From positions 1-64,000 of the forward strand of contig JAFUOD010000013.1 in assembly GCA_017472735.1 (NCBI GenBank): a DNA stretch of 64,000 nt. The letters run 5' to 3'. The stretch comes from Oscillospiraceae bacterium. GTDB taxonomy: Bacteria; Bacillota; Clostridia; Oscillospirales; Ruminococcaceae. The notes beneath the pieces are model-generated. The model saw only the letters and a program-made list of their open reading frames with translations, did not search any database and was not told the origin of the DNA. The translations under genes and the position numbers were made by a program. Shown here one piece after another: positions 15,965-25,000 of the stretch (the stretch's first letter is position 1; each line of letters begins with the position of its first letter).

Positions 15965-16047
15965 AGGTGAGGGCGCAGGTTGCGAAGCGGCGGCGCCCCG
16001 AAGGGGCGGCTGGGCGAAGCAAGCGCGCCCGGTGCAATAAAACGCGC
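15965..16047. repeat. GC-rich intergenic island C
   Basis: A short island with the palindrome GCGCCCCGAAGGGGC (15994-16008). GGCGCCCCGAA (15992-16002) is shared exactly with island A. It is located between a terminator and the next gene. Confidence 0.5.
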
Positions 16048-16084
16048 GTAGAAGTTGTATTATAGATAAAAGGAGCTGACGAAA

Positions 16085-17110
16085 ATGAGAAAGCTGACAG
16101 CGATTATTATTGCACTTGCATTTATGATTTCGCTTATAGGATGTGAAAACCGACCCAACGAGCAAAACAAAGAAACCAAGCTTAACGCAGAAAAAGAAGA
16201 GTCTGTGCTTAACGAGGAAGTTGTTTTGCCACAGGCAGTTGAAAAGCTTTTTAATGAGCTTTCGGGAACAGAGTTTGAAGTGAACGAATTTTATCTATCG
16301 CCCGAAACCGACCAAAGATTTGAAAATGAAATTATAAACACCTATGTGCTTCATCTTAAAAATGCAAACTGTGTTTATGTTTTTGAGTTCGAATCTGAAG
16401 AAGACGCGTGTGAACACGCCGGATATTACAACGAGGACGGCTCAGGATATAATTCGCCAAACATCAGCATGATAATCGATTATATTGCACCCGTTAGAAT
16501 GTGGCAACACGGCAAATGTATTATTGAATATGCACACCAAGATAACAGAGCATATTTGCCTCTTTGCAAGATCTTCGGCGCGCCGTTTGTTGGCAAGACT
16601 GATATTATGGAGATTATTGAGACCTCGGATATTCAATACATTCGCACAAACCGGATTGCAGGCGAATTTGCAAATAACACGATAGTTTTAATCGAGAGTG
16701 CCGAGGAGCTTGCCGAGTATTATGAAGCGAACAAGGAAACCTTTGACCTTGAACGCAAAGAGGTCGTGTATTCGGATACTTCAATTGGATTTTTAGATGC
16801 CTGCGACACCTATAACGACGAGTGGTTTGAGAATAACAACCTTTTGATGGTTATTTTAAGCGAGGGAAGTGGGTCTGTTCGCCACAAAATAACCTCGGTA
16901 ACAGTTAGAAACTACGACCTTATTTCGTTTAACGCTGAGGATTTCGCATTGCAAATAAACGTGCAGAGGTTTGCGCCCGAAGTGCAGACCTGCGACATGG
17001 CAGAGTGGCACATTATGATAGGCGTGCCAAAACGCGACCTACCCGAAATTATGGGGCTTGGCATGAACGAAACTTGGGATACCGACTTTGGCTGGATGAT
17101 GGAAGAATAG
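16085..17110 (+). CDS. Lipoprotein with PrcB-like C-terminal region, unknown function
   Basis: A 341-residue protein with a signal peptide and lipobox LIGC (Cys 20), so it should be lipid-anchored outside the membrane. The linker (21-45) is rich in Glu, Asn and Lys. The mid part (about 55-185) is unrecognised. The C-terminal part (about 200-335: VLIESAEELAEYYE, then YNDEWFENNNLLMVILSEGSGSVRHKITSV) resembles PrcB-type domains, which have a conserved Leu-Val...GSGS pattern; this resemblance is from memory and weak. AAAAGGAGCTGACGAAA precedes the ATG. The gene is flanked by GC-rich island C upstream and the smpB promoter downstream. Confidence 0.75.
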   Translation: MRKLTAIIIALAFMISLIGCENRPNEQNKETKLNAEKEESVLNEEVVLPQAVEKLFNELSGTEFEVNEFYLSPETDQRFENEIINTYVLHLKNANCVYVFEFESEEDACEHAGYYNEDGSGYNSPNISMIIDYIAPVRMWQHGKCIIEYAHQDNRAYLPLCKIFGAPFVGKTDIMEIIETSDIQYIRTNRIAGEFANNTIVLIESAEELAEYYEANKETFDLERKEVVYSDTSIGFLDACDTYNDEWFENNNLLMVILSEGSGSVRHKITSVTVRNYDLISFNAEDFALQINVQRFAPEVQTCDMAEWHIMIGVPKRDLPEIMGLGMNETWDTDFGWMMEE

Positions 17111-17158
17111 TTTTTAGGGGGCTTAACGCTCCTCCTGCTTTTTCGACAAATGCTTACA

Positions 17159-17187
17159 TTGACAACCTCTTAAAAAAATAGTATAAT
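17159..17187 (+). promoter_or_regulatory. smpB promoter (full consensus)
   Basis: TTGACA (17159-17164), 17-bp spacer and TATAAT (17182-17187): a perfect sigma-A promoter, 36 bp before the smpB start. Confidence 0.92.
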
Positions 17188-17222
17188 TTAATGTGCGACT
17201 AAAGCGAAAGGAAGTGACCGGC

Positions 17223-17696
17223 TTGGCAGACAACAAGAAAAACGCAAACAGAATAATTTCGGAAAACCGCCAGGCAAGGCACGATTATTTTGTTTTAGAA
17301 GCTTTGGAAACAGGCATTGAGCTTGTTGGCACCGAGGTCAAGTCGATGCGTGTGAACGGTGCTAATTTAAAAGACAGTTGGTGTGAAATTTCCGAGGGTG
17401 AGCTGTTTGTTAACGGTATGCACGTAAGCCCTTATGAAAAGGGAAACATTTTTAACCGCGACCCAAGACGTGTAAGACGGCTTTTAGCACATAAGTCCGA
17501 AATAAGACGGCTTTATGATAAAGTAAGGCAGGAGGGCTTAACGCTTATCCCTCTAAAGCTTTATTTCAAGGGCTCGAGGGTAAAGGTAGAGGTTGGGCTT
17601 TGCAAGGGCAAAAAGCTTTATGACAAGCGTGACGACATGGCTAAGCGCCAGTCTCAGCGTGACATTGAAAGAGCCTTGAAAGAGAGGAATCAGTAA
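17223..17696 (+). CDS. smpB: SsrA-binding protein SmpB
   Basis: SmpB binds tmRNA and carries it into stalled ribosomes for trans-translation. The product is 157 residues, the normal size. Family motifs are visible: NRQARHDYFVLEALETGIELVGTEVKSMRVNGANLKDSW, the RRLLAHKSEI segment, LIPLKLYFKG, and the basic C-terminal tail KKLYDKRDDMAKRQSQRDIERALK that contacts the decoding centre. The TTG at 17223 was chosen because AAGGAAGTG lies just before it; GTG codons at 17193 and 17214 are in frame but overlap the site. The tmRNA gene itself is 1.3 kb downstream on the same strand. The stop codon abuts the ATG of the nitroreductase gene. Confidence 0.95.
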   Translation: MADNKKNANRIISENRQARHDYFVLEALETGIELVGTEVKSMRVNGANLKDSWCEISEGELFVNGMHVSPYEKGNIFNRDPRRVRRLLAHKSEIRRLYDKVRQEGLTLIPLKLYFKGSRVKVEVGLCKGKKLYDKRDDMAKRQSQRDIERALKERNQ

Positions 17697-18221
17697 ATGG
17701 AATTTAAGGATTTAGTTTTAGCAAGACGAAGCATAAGGCAATATACCGACAGACCTGTAACTGCTGATGAGCTTATGTATATAATGAACGCTGCAATTAA
17801 TGCGCCGAGTGCGTGTAACATGCAGTCTTGGCATTTTTATGTGGTTTCTGACCCCAAGGTAAAAGAGGGCTTTAAGGAATTCTGCGCTGACTGGATAAGC
17901 ACAGCTCCGATCGTTGTTGTGATCTGCACAGCAGGCGAAGAGATAGTATCGCGCTTTGGCGAAAAGGCTAAGAAATTCATCATTCAGGATACAGCATTGG
18001 CAATGGAGAATATGCTTTTGGCTGCTGCAGATATCGGATTTGGCGGATGCATAATCGGCGCATATGACGATGATAAGTGCCGCGCACTGTTAGATATTCC
18101 TGCTGAATACTCTCCTGTTGCGCTGATGCCTATCGGTGAGCCTGCGGTCGTGCCTTCGGCAAGAAGCAGAAAACCGATAAGCGAGGTCGTGACATATATA
18201 GGTAACAGTTTTAATATTTAG
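17697..18221 (+). CDS. Nitroreductase family protein
   Basis: A 174-residue FMN-dependent oxidoreductase of the nitroreductase fold. The family start LVLARRSIRQYTDRPVTADEL is present (Arg pair contacting FMN), as are APSACNMQSWHFYVV, the QDTALAMENMLLAAADIGFGGCIIGAY helix and the PVALMPIGEP strand. Substrate cannot be deduced; such proteins reduce nitro-compounds, quinones or flavins. Its ATG begins immediately after the smpB stop codon, so translation is coupled to smpB. Confidence 0.92.
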   Translation: MEFKDLVLARRSIRQYTDRPVTADELMYIMNAAINAPSACNMQSWHFYVVSDPKVKEGFKEFCADWISTAPIVVVICTAGEEIVSRFGEKAKKFIIQDTALAMENMLLAAADIGFGGCIIGAYDDDKCRALLDIPAEYSPVALMPIGEPAVVPSARSRKPISEVVTYIGNSFNI

Positions 18222-18231
18222 GAGAGATTTT

Positions 18232-18900
18232 ATGAAAAACATTAAACAAATAATCCCGGTTGCTATCAGTTTGTTATTCGCATTAGTATTGGGAATTTTA
18301 ATAGGACGAGCTTCATCTTATTCGCCAAATGGTATGTTAGATGAAGAAAGTAGCTCCGAAGAAAATATCAGCAACAATGAAATGGAGTATGTCGATGAGC
18401 TTGGCTACCCGTTGCCCGGCGAAGATAACTATGAAAAGTGGTATAACGAGAAGCTTGAAAAAGTTATTGCTGCGCACAACGAAGTAGACTTTGTTTATGG
18501 AAGAATTTTATCGGTTGAGAAAACAGATGAAGGTCAGACACGTGTTGTGGTCTCCCCGAGCAAAGATATGGATGTCAACCATCGAAAGAATTATTCGTTT
18601 GTTATAAGAGATAATACATATTTGCGATATGGATTTTCTGATTTTAGCGCAGACGATCTGTTAGTTGGACAAAGGGTATTTGTTTCGTTTGCATCCTCCT
18701 TTGAAGATACTCTTGAGTATTCAGGCGGTGAACGCAGCGTGGCCGTATTTAGCTTGTATGTGTTAGATGACGATGCTGCGAACCCCGATCCCCTCACACC
18801 GCAGGACTATCAATATTATGATATTGAGGGCGAAGTTGAAGTAGAGGTTGAGGTAGAAGCAGAGGTTCAGACAGACTCTGAGGACTATGTTTTAGAGTAA
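18232..18900 (+). CDS. Membrane-anchored protein with acidic repeat tail, unknown function
   Basis: A 222-residue protein with an N-terminal membrane helix (about 7-25, IIPVAISLLFALVLGILIG) and no lipobox, so it is a single-pass anchored extracellular protein. The soluble part (about 50-190) has DFVYGRILSVEKTDEGQTRVVVSP and DDLLVGQRVFVSFASSFED, which look like a small OB- or barrel-type domain. The tail is a low-complexity Glu-Val repeat (EVEVEVEVEAEV, about residues 201-212). Ten bases separate it from the nitroreductase gene, so it is the third gene of the smpB operon and precedes ssrA. Family not recognised. Confidence 0.75.
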   Translation: MKNIKQIIPVAISLLFALVLGILIGRASSYSPNGMLDEESSSEENISNNEMEYVDELGYPLPGEDNYEKWYNEKLEKVIAAHNEVDFVYGRILSVEKTDEGQTRVVVSPSKDMDVNHRKNYSFVIRDNTYLRYGFSDFSADDLLVGQRVFVSFASSFEDTLEYSGGERSVAVFSLYVLDDDAANPDPLTPQDYQYYDIEGEVEVEVEVEAEVQTDSEDYVLE

Positions 18901-18942
18901 AAGCGAAAAGAAATTGTTATATCAAAAAGCAACAATGAAATG

Positions 18943-18983
18943 AGTGCTTCTTTTAACCCTCTTAAAAAGGGAAATGAAGCACT
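18943..18983 (+). other. Inverted repeat directly before tmRNA
   Basis: AGTGCTTC (18943-18950) and GAAGCACT (18976-18983) enclose an inner CCCT/AGGG pair, ending seven bases before the tmRNA 5' end. It may help position RNase P or end upstream transcription; there is no U-tract. I see no clear separate promoter for ssrA, so it may be transcribed from the smpB promoter. Confidence 0.5.
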
Positions 18984-18989
18984 TGAAAT

Positions 18990-19341
18990 GGGGGCGTAAA
19001 GGTTTCGACGGGGATCTTGAGGACGAATAAGCGAGTAGAGGAAGGCGTCAATCTCTTTAAACGGCGCAACTTTAAATTTTAAACGACAACAATAGTTTAG
19101 AATTGGCTGCTGCTTAATAGCGGCCCGTCCTGCCGATGAGGACCACGGCATCGGTTAGGGCGTCGACGAGTGGTGAACGTTGCGCGCTGATGCCCGTAAG
19201 CGCGCAATGAATTACGGGATACTGAGTGATTAAGTCTGCTTACCGACGTGAGCACGAGGGAATGTAAAAGATAAGCTACACTCGTAGAAAGTTTTTCTAA
19301 GGGGTTTTCGGACACGGGTTCAATTCCCGTCGCCTCCACCA
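18990..19341 (+). ncRNA. ssrA: tmRNA (transfer-messenger RNA)
   Basis: tmRNA rescues stalled ribosomes with SmpB. The 352-nt gene starts GGGGGCG, which pairs with CGCCTCC before the terminal ACCA to make the acceptor stem. The T-arm GGTTCAATTCC is present near the 3' end, as is the 5' GTAAAGGTTTCGACGGGGATC segment. The tag reading frame ends NDNNSLELAAA with a double stop TAA TAG (19115-19120). Reading back in frame there is a TAA at 19073-19075, so the resume codon must lie after it; no Ala codon is found there, and AAC at 19082 is the likeliest start. The CCA is encoded. Confidence 0.96.
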
Positions 19342-19380
19342 ACCATTATCACAACCGTGATAAAATAGCGCAGAAAAGCC
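19339..19380 (+). repeat. tmRNA 3' flank, copy 1 of a direct repeat
   Basis: From the tmRNA CCA end this 42-bp segment (starting CCAACCATTATC) recurs with about four in five bases identical at 28469-28510 in the same orientation. It is a candidate left attachment site of an inserted segment. Confidence 0.5.
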
Positions 19381-19422
19381 AAATGCCAAGGTTATCCTGG
19401 GCATTTGGCTTTTGTTTTGTTT
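19376..19422 (+). terminator. Intrinsic terminator after tmRNA
   Basis: A perfect 12-bp stem AAGCCAAATGCC/GGCATTTGGCTT around a 12-base loop, followed by TTGTTTTGTTTT. Confidence 0.9.
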
Positions 19423-19720
19423 TAAATAGGTTAATCATTAAGGAATTTCTCCCCTACCCCGTTCAAAGCACGATGGCAAGGGCGTTCCGGGCGGGTACAC
19501 GTGGTGGCAAGCATCGGCATAGAGTGTACAAGAAAACGGACAGTAGGGTGTTTTGGGGAGGATGGGGTCGATGAAAGCGTTGTGTGAATGAGATGATAAG
19601 GAAAGGCATGAATCAGCAGTAATGGATATCCGCACATTCCGTCCTCACAAACATATATAATCAAATTAACCCCATAGAAGTTAAATGCTTCTATGGGGAA
19701 TTTTGATTTGGAGTGATAAC
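19423..19720. other. Spacer with terminator-like hairpin before the Mor-like gene
   Basis: Most of this 300-bp stretch is unrecognised and somewhat G-rich at 19480-19570. At 19670-19698 a perfect 11-bp stem (CCCCATAGAAG/CTTCTATGGGG) is followed by AATTTTGATTT, so it could end a short transcript or act as an attenuator before the gene at 19721. Confidence 0.4.
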
Positions 19721-20077
19721 ATGGGGATTAGCAATAATTGGGACAAACACAAGGAAATTGAGATTTTACTTGAGAATACAGGTTTGTTAAAATTGTCGAA
19801 AGAGGTGATTTTAATGGCAGAAAACGATCCTGAATTGCTCAATACAGTCTACAAAGAGATAAGCGAAAAGCTGGGCATGGACACAGCGATGGAGGTTTAT
19901 CAGATGTTCAGGGGGCAACAGATCAGTTTTCCCGTGCGCTTCTTTAATCCCGAGAGGATACAAAAAATCATCGTTCAGGAGTATGACGGCACCAACATCA
20001 GAACGCTTGCCATCAAATACAATTACTCAGAGAAAACGGTTAGGAGAATTATTAAGGAGAGTTTGGAGACACGATGA
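19721..20077 (+). CDS. Mor-like transcriptional activator
   Basis: A 118-residue protein. The centre, LGMDTAMEVYQMFRGQQISFP, matches the dimerisation region of Mor/C-type activators of phage Mu. The C-terminus, EYDGTNIRTLAIKYNYSEKTVRRIIKE, is a helix-turn-helix. In Mu, Mor activates middle transcription; chromosomal relatives usually mark phage or integrative element DNA. GGAGTG precedes the ATG at 19721. It lies 380 bp after tmRNA and two bases before the next gene, with which it is probably co-transcribed. Confidence 0.75.
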   Translation: MGISNNWDKHKEIEILLENTGLLKLSKEVILMAENDPELLNTVYKEISEKLGMDTAMEVYQMFRGQQISFPVRFFNPERIQKIIVQEYDGTNIRTLAIKYNYSEKTVRRIIKESLETR

Positions 20078-20078
20078 T

Positions 20079-20309
20079 ATGGAAACTGTATTAACCGTTA
20101 TTTTTGCATTTTTTATATTTATGACCGTTATGGCCAAAGGATATTTAGCTGTACTAAGGCCTGCTTCGCTCGTCATTCTGATAATCGTTTCTCTATTAGT
20201 CGGATACGTGCTCACTGCTATCGTGATGTTCTTATTTGGCTCAGCATTGAAAATCATTATTGTAGTCGCAATCATTGCGGTGGTACTGTTTTTGATTTTT
20301 GGCAGATGA
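20079..20309 (+). CDS. Small hydrophobic membrane protein
   Basis: A 76-residue protein made almost wholly of membrane segments: about 3-19, 24-48 and 53-74. There are few charged residues (a Lys and an Arg in the first loop, a Lys in the second). GGAG lies 11 bases before the ATG, inside the end of the Mor-like gene. Size and topology are compatible with a holin or a small stress membrane protein; no motif decides. Family not recognised. Confidence 0.6.
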   Translation: METVLTVIFAFFIFMTVMAKGYLAVLRPASLVILIIVSLLVGYVLTAIVMFLFGSALKIIIVVAIIAVVLFLIFGR

Positions 20310-20338
20310 CAAATATTTAGTAATTAGGAGGAAAGTAT

Positions 20339-20866
20339 ATGCAATTTACACTTTTGGGTAAAACAATAGAAATATCACAGGGAAGAAAAAACTTTATAAA
20401 AATTGCATCCGATTTCAATTCGATGATCGCTGAAGCTTGTCGAATACTCAATGCAGATATAGCGAATATGTTGGCAGAAAAAGACCGTGGATTAAATAAC
20501 CTCTTAGACGACTATGTAACCGAAACACGCAACTATCTTTCAAAATACGGCATATTTACTATTTCCGAACGTGAGATCTGGTCATCTATAACTTCTAATA
20601 ATAATGGAGAATCTTGCTTACAGTATAGTTTTGAAAAAATGTTCAGTGACATAGCAAAAGATGCTTTTGATTTCGATGATATTGATGATAGAACCAATTA
20701 CATTGTGAAAAAGTCTATCAGTTTGATGAATTCAGGTTATTTGAATGGAGCAATTAGAGCAGACATAACAGCACTGCGAAATTTCGTCATGAAATACTTA
20801 ACCGATAACGAAATAATCGATATCGATATGAAGGCGGTATCGGAAGCAAGCTTGAAAGCTCGGTAG
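20339..20866 (+). CDS. Unknown soluble protein, probably cut short by a frameshift
   Basis: A 175-residue, mostly alpha-helical soluble protein starting MQFTLLGKTIEISQGRKNF, with AGGAGG seven bases upstream of the ATG. I see no known domain. The reading frame ends at 20866. In another frame coding-like sequence runs on from 20833 to 21003, ending just before a strong terminator, so the intact gene probably continued there. Members of unknown function with a similar opening may exist in phage-like DNA, but I cannot name the family. Confidence 0.55.
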   Translation: MQFTLLGKTIEISQGRKNFIKIASDFNSMIAEACRILNADIANMLAEKDRGLNNLLDDYVTETRNYLSKYGIFTISEREIWSSITSNNNGESCLQYSFEKMFSDIAKDAFDFDDIDDRTNYIVKKSISLMNSGYLNGAIRADITALRNFVMKYLTDNEIIDIDMKAVSEASLKAR

Positions 20867-21003
20867 GTGACATTACAAACCTTACATTGCGTCAGGATCC
20901 TTCTACGTTTGCTCAGCTTAAGGAAGAGTACGGCGAGCAGATAGATTATTATGTCGAAGCGCTCAATAATGACATTGCGGCATTTATTGCAGAGAGTAAC
21001 TGA
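20833..21003 (+). pseudogene. Out-of-frame C-terminal continuation
   Basis: This frame is open for 57 codons with no start codon. It encodes a normal-looking acidic sequence (for example VGDITNLTLRQDPSTFAQLK, then EEYGEQIDYYVEALNNDIAA) ending at a stop 28 bp before a terminator. The shift from the upstream gene would occur around 20830-20865. A programmed shift is not suggested by any slippery site. Confidence 0.5.
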
Positions 21004-21031
21004 TATCAGATCACCTCAATAACTATCACCA

Positions 21032-21076
21032 AACAGCAGACACGGGACAAATATGTTCCGTGTTTGCTGTTTTTTC
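21032..21076 (+). terminator. Intrinsic terminator
   Basis: AACAGCAGACACGGGA pairs with TTCCGTGTTTGCTGTT (one internal mismatch) around an eight-base loop, followed by TTTTT. It closes the Mor-like gene group. Confidence 0.88.
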
Positions 21077-21518
21077 GGCACTATTTGATTAAAAAAATAA
21101 ATTTTGCAAAACGGATATCGTGTTATAGCGTTTTGGGATACGTTTTTGCGTGAGATAAACTTAAGCAAGCGTTATGCTATTATTTTGAGGGTATGTACTA
21201 CATTCAGAGCAGATGGAGACTGAAAGGCAGAAAACTTCATTACTACGGATTGCGAAATGCTGCTGATATGTTTAATAACGATATTATGCTTTAAAAATCA
21301 GGCTGACATGGAAATGGTCCGTTTTTCCGATTCGCCTCCAAGGAAAAGCACAAGTTAAAATCTTTGACTGTTTTAAGCAGAATGGCAACATTTTTTCGCA
21401 AGAGCTATTATTTGTATACAACTTTTTCGAAATATAGTATAATATTCTTGGCGCTTGCAATATTTCGGTAATTTATGCGTCTTATAGAATGAAAGATATA
21501 AAAGAGGAGGATAATAGC
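21077..21518. other. Intergenic region before the first ECF sigma gene
   Basis: No convincing gene. A 33-codon frame (21193-21294, MYYIQSRWRLKGRKLHYYGL...) has a weak GAGGG site and could be a remnant. A TATAAT at 21438-21443 has no good -35 hexamer, so the sigma operon promoter may be read by an alternative sigma factor. Nine bases, TCGCCTCCA (21332-21340), equal the tmRNA 3' end, which may be chance. Confidence 0.35.
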
Positions 21519-22079
21519 ATGACAGATAACGAGATCATCGCCCTTTACTGGAAACGAGATCAGGAAGCAATCACCGTTTCTAACGAGCGATATGGGGCTT
21601 ATTGCTTTGCGGTCGCGAATGCTATTCTATCCAGCCGCGAGGACTGTGACGAGTGCGTAAATTCGACATGGCTTCAGTCGTGGAACTCAATGCCGCCTCA
21701 GCGGCCAAACGCATTAAAGCTGTTCTTTGCAAAAATCACCCGAAACTTAGCTATAAATACATATCGAAAGAACACAGCAAAAATGCGCGGCGGGACCGAA
21801 TTTAAGGCATCGCTTGATGAGCTTGCGCAGTGCGTACCCTCGAAAAACTCGGTTGAGAGCGAGTTTGACAAGAAGGTTTTGGAACAGTCGGTAAACGCAT
21901 TTTTAAAGTCGTTAAACGCACGTGACTGTTCGGTTTTTCTGCGCCGATATTTCTTCTCTGACAGCGTAAAAGAGATTGCGAAACGCTATGGCTTAAGTGA
22001 ATCAAACACGCTTTCTATCCTTTTCAGAACAAGAAACAAGCTGAAAGAGCATCTTGAAAAGGAGGGATTTAACATATGA
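21519..22079 (+). CDS. ECF-type RNA polymerase sigma factor
   Basis: A 186-residue sigma-70 family protein with only regions 2 and 4. Region 2 runs from about 20 to 95 (RYGAYCFAVANAILSSREDCDECVNSTWLQSWNSMPP and LKLFFAKITRNLAINTYRK, the -10 recognition helix). Region 4 runs from about 115 to 180 (SLNARDCSVFLRRYFFSDSVKEIAKRYGLSESNTLSILFRTRNKLKEHL), ending in the -35 recognition helix-turn-helix. The ATG at 21519 follows GAGGAGG. Its stop codon overlaps the start of the large membrane protein gene by four bases, the usual arrangement for ECF sigma and anti-sigma pairs. Confidence 0.92.
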   Translation: MTDNEIIALYWKRDQEAITVSNERYGAYCFAVANAILSSREDCDECVNSTWLQSWNSMPPQRPNALKLFFAKITRNLAINTYRKNTAKMRGGTEFKASLDELAQCVPSKNSVESEFDKKVLEQSVNAFLKSLNARDCSVFLRRYFFSDSVKEIAKRYGLSESNTLSILFRTRNKLKEHLEKEGFNI

Positions 22080-25000
22080 CAGTATATGATTTATTAGAGG
22101 CTATTGCCGCTGCTGACGACGAGCTTTTGCTTAGAAGCGAAGCCAAGCGAAAGTCATACTCGTGGGTTAAATATGCGGCACTTGCGGCTTGTGTTGTTTT
22201 GGTCGTTGCTGCGGCATTTGCTTTTGGCAGAAACGACACTAACCTAACCATTGGCAAAGACGGAACCTCTCATGCTGTTACAGATGGCAATGTTACCGTG
22301 ACAGATACGATTCTCGAAGTGACTACTACTTCCGATACCTCGAGCAATGCAACCACTGCAAGTGAAACAGTTACGACCTCGCAAAGGCCCGAGCCGATTG
22401 TTGATCCGGGTCCGGTTGAAACTGATGATGTTGCACCACAGCCGTTTTCCCACTCGGGCGGTGATGAAAATGCATGGTATTATGAGCCTCTGCTGCCGAA
22501 GCTGGGTCACATTTCTTCTACGCTGTTTGAATTAGTAGATGAAGACGAGTTTAATGAGTGGCGCGATAAAGTAAATGTTTTATATCGTAAAGGCGAAGAT
22601 GTGCCGACTGACATAAACGGCTTTTTAAATGTCTATGCCATGATGAATTACTTTGATATATCGGATGAAGATGTTACTAAAGCATTTGAATATGAGCTTT
22701 CACAGGATTACCCGTTCTTTATGAACAAAGAAGACCTTAACGTTCTTCTTTCGCGTGATGAAACGGCGATCCTTACGCATTTTCAATCTGATTATTCGAT
22801 AGTTATCGGCGATAGGATTTACAGCCCGCAGTGGGTATATGAAAATTCAGACAAAGCATATAAACAGGCAGGAATCACACCCGAAATGCTTAAAGAAAAG
22901 TTGGGGCTTTATGTGCAGTCAAACCTCACCGAAGATGCAAAGAATTATTTAATTAACAAAATTAATAAGTATGAAAGCAGCTTGTCACCGGCTGTCGGCG
23001 GCTCGGATTATACGTTTAACCGTAAATATGTAGACGAGGTTTATAACATACACATAGCCTCTATGATCGTTGGCAGAGATGCGTGTGATGCGTGGGTAAA
23101 TGACGTATTTCTGAAAAAATCTCCAGCAGAGCAAGAGGATATTCCGCCGCTGTATCAGATAATCGTTGAGCTTGAGATTTCAAAGGAGGATCTGATAAAC
23201 AAGAATAATGAATACTCGGGTCCCGATCAATATCTCTCCGATTATATAATTGATGCCCTATATGCCGATGATATAGAAACCATGAAGCAGCTGCTTATGA
23301 GCCCTATGGCACTGTATTATAACAAAGATATATATACGTTTGATGAATTGATGATCGGCACTGACAAAGCAGCCGGAATACCGAAGGAAACACTAAAGAA
23401 GTATTTTGATTATATTGAATCGGTTTGTGAAGAAAACGGAACGATTAAGTATATGCAAGAGGATATTGACAAGGCAAGAAGAGCTTACGGGGTGGAGGAC
23501 GAAAATATAGGAAGTCTGAAGCTTAACGGGCTTGAATATGTTCTCAATGCCACATGGGAGCCGGATATTGAAATGCCGGAGCTTGTTACGAGTGGCGGAG
23601 ATTATACAGAACGCTATTCGGCTGTTAATATGAAGCTCAACTACATTAGCGGTCAATTCTGCGACATTGTCGGCTGGGATGAGGCAGAAAAGTGGTTAGA
23701 TGAAAGAAGCACCGCTTATAGTGATTACACCGCAGTTGATGAATTTGCTAATCTATACTCGTTTATAAAGCATTTTAATATACCTGATGAAACGGTCAGA
23801 GAGATACTTATTAAGCAGCGCGTTGGCCTTGAGGATGACTTTACCGACGAGGAAATTGATTTAGTACTATCTGATGATACCGAAGCAATAGCCGAGCATT
23901 TCGCTCACGAAAACGCTATCTGCAAGGGTGAAAATCTGTATTCTTTCTATTGGATATATAACCACTCAATATCTGATTATATTGAAAACGGCATAACGCC
24001 CGAGGATATTGAACAGAAATTGCCTTTATATGAAGTTATTCCGATGAGCAAACAAGCAAAAGCTGTTTTAATGAACAAGCTTAACATGTATCTTGGCAGA
24101 ACTTTAAACACCGCAACAGGCGGATACTATGATTCGTATGAGTATTTTTGCAATGAATACACATCTCTTGGGCTTAACGGTGAGATAAACTTCATTCGTT
24201 TCACGGTTTTAGAGCGCGTGGATAAACATGAAGCATATGAGTTAACTGGAAAGAAAACATTTGAGGACGGCACCTCAACCTTATATAAAGTTCAGCTTAA
24301 CTATGATTATCTGAATGACACACCTCTTGAAGAGACAGTATATCTTGGCAGAAACGAAATCTCACAAAACTATAAACCGGCATATGCGATCGGAGAAACG
24401 ATAGTAGCTCATCTTAACTTTGCTGACGGCGAGGTTTCATATTGCTCTTTGGATGAAGCACTTGAATTTGCTGTTTATGAGGTAAACGGACTTGAGTTTG
24501 CATATCATATCGGCTACGAACAGATTGTAATCGAAAGTGACAAGTATCTAAACCTCAACCTTGAAATGGCAGAGAGCGAAAAGTATGTTATTACTTCAAC
24601 TGTTGACAATCCTGTGCATTATACTCAAAAGTCGCTTTTAAGCGAGCTTACCGCATTCTTTGGTGAAGACTGGGCTATGCGCAGAATGTACTTCCCTCTT
24701 GACGAAGACGGCTCTGTTATTGAGGCAGAAGGTGCAAGTAATTATGCCTATGTAGTTCCTGTTTTCAACGGCTCGTATGACGAAAAGCAATGCAAGTTCG
24801 TCAGCGATTCATATTGGATTGAATCGTTGCTTGAAATACTGCCCGAAGATGATGTCTACCGCTTCAGAGACGAAGTATTTTACGATCAGACAATTATTGA
24901 ACAAGCGGCAACTCCCCCGCTTTATCAAGCGGTGATGTATTTTGGAATAACCCGCGATGAGCTGAGGGCGGCTGACAAACACCTACCCGAATATGTGCTC

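Noticed and set aside
17193-17222. Earlier GTG start for smpB
   Set aside because: It would place the ribosome binding site inside the coding region and add residues not found in the family.
21332-21340. A third possible attachment core, TCGCCTCCA, equal to the tmRNA 3' end
   Set aside because: Nine bases can match by chance in 64 kb, and the flanks are not similar to either tmRNA flank copy.
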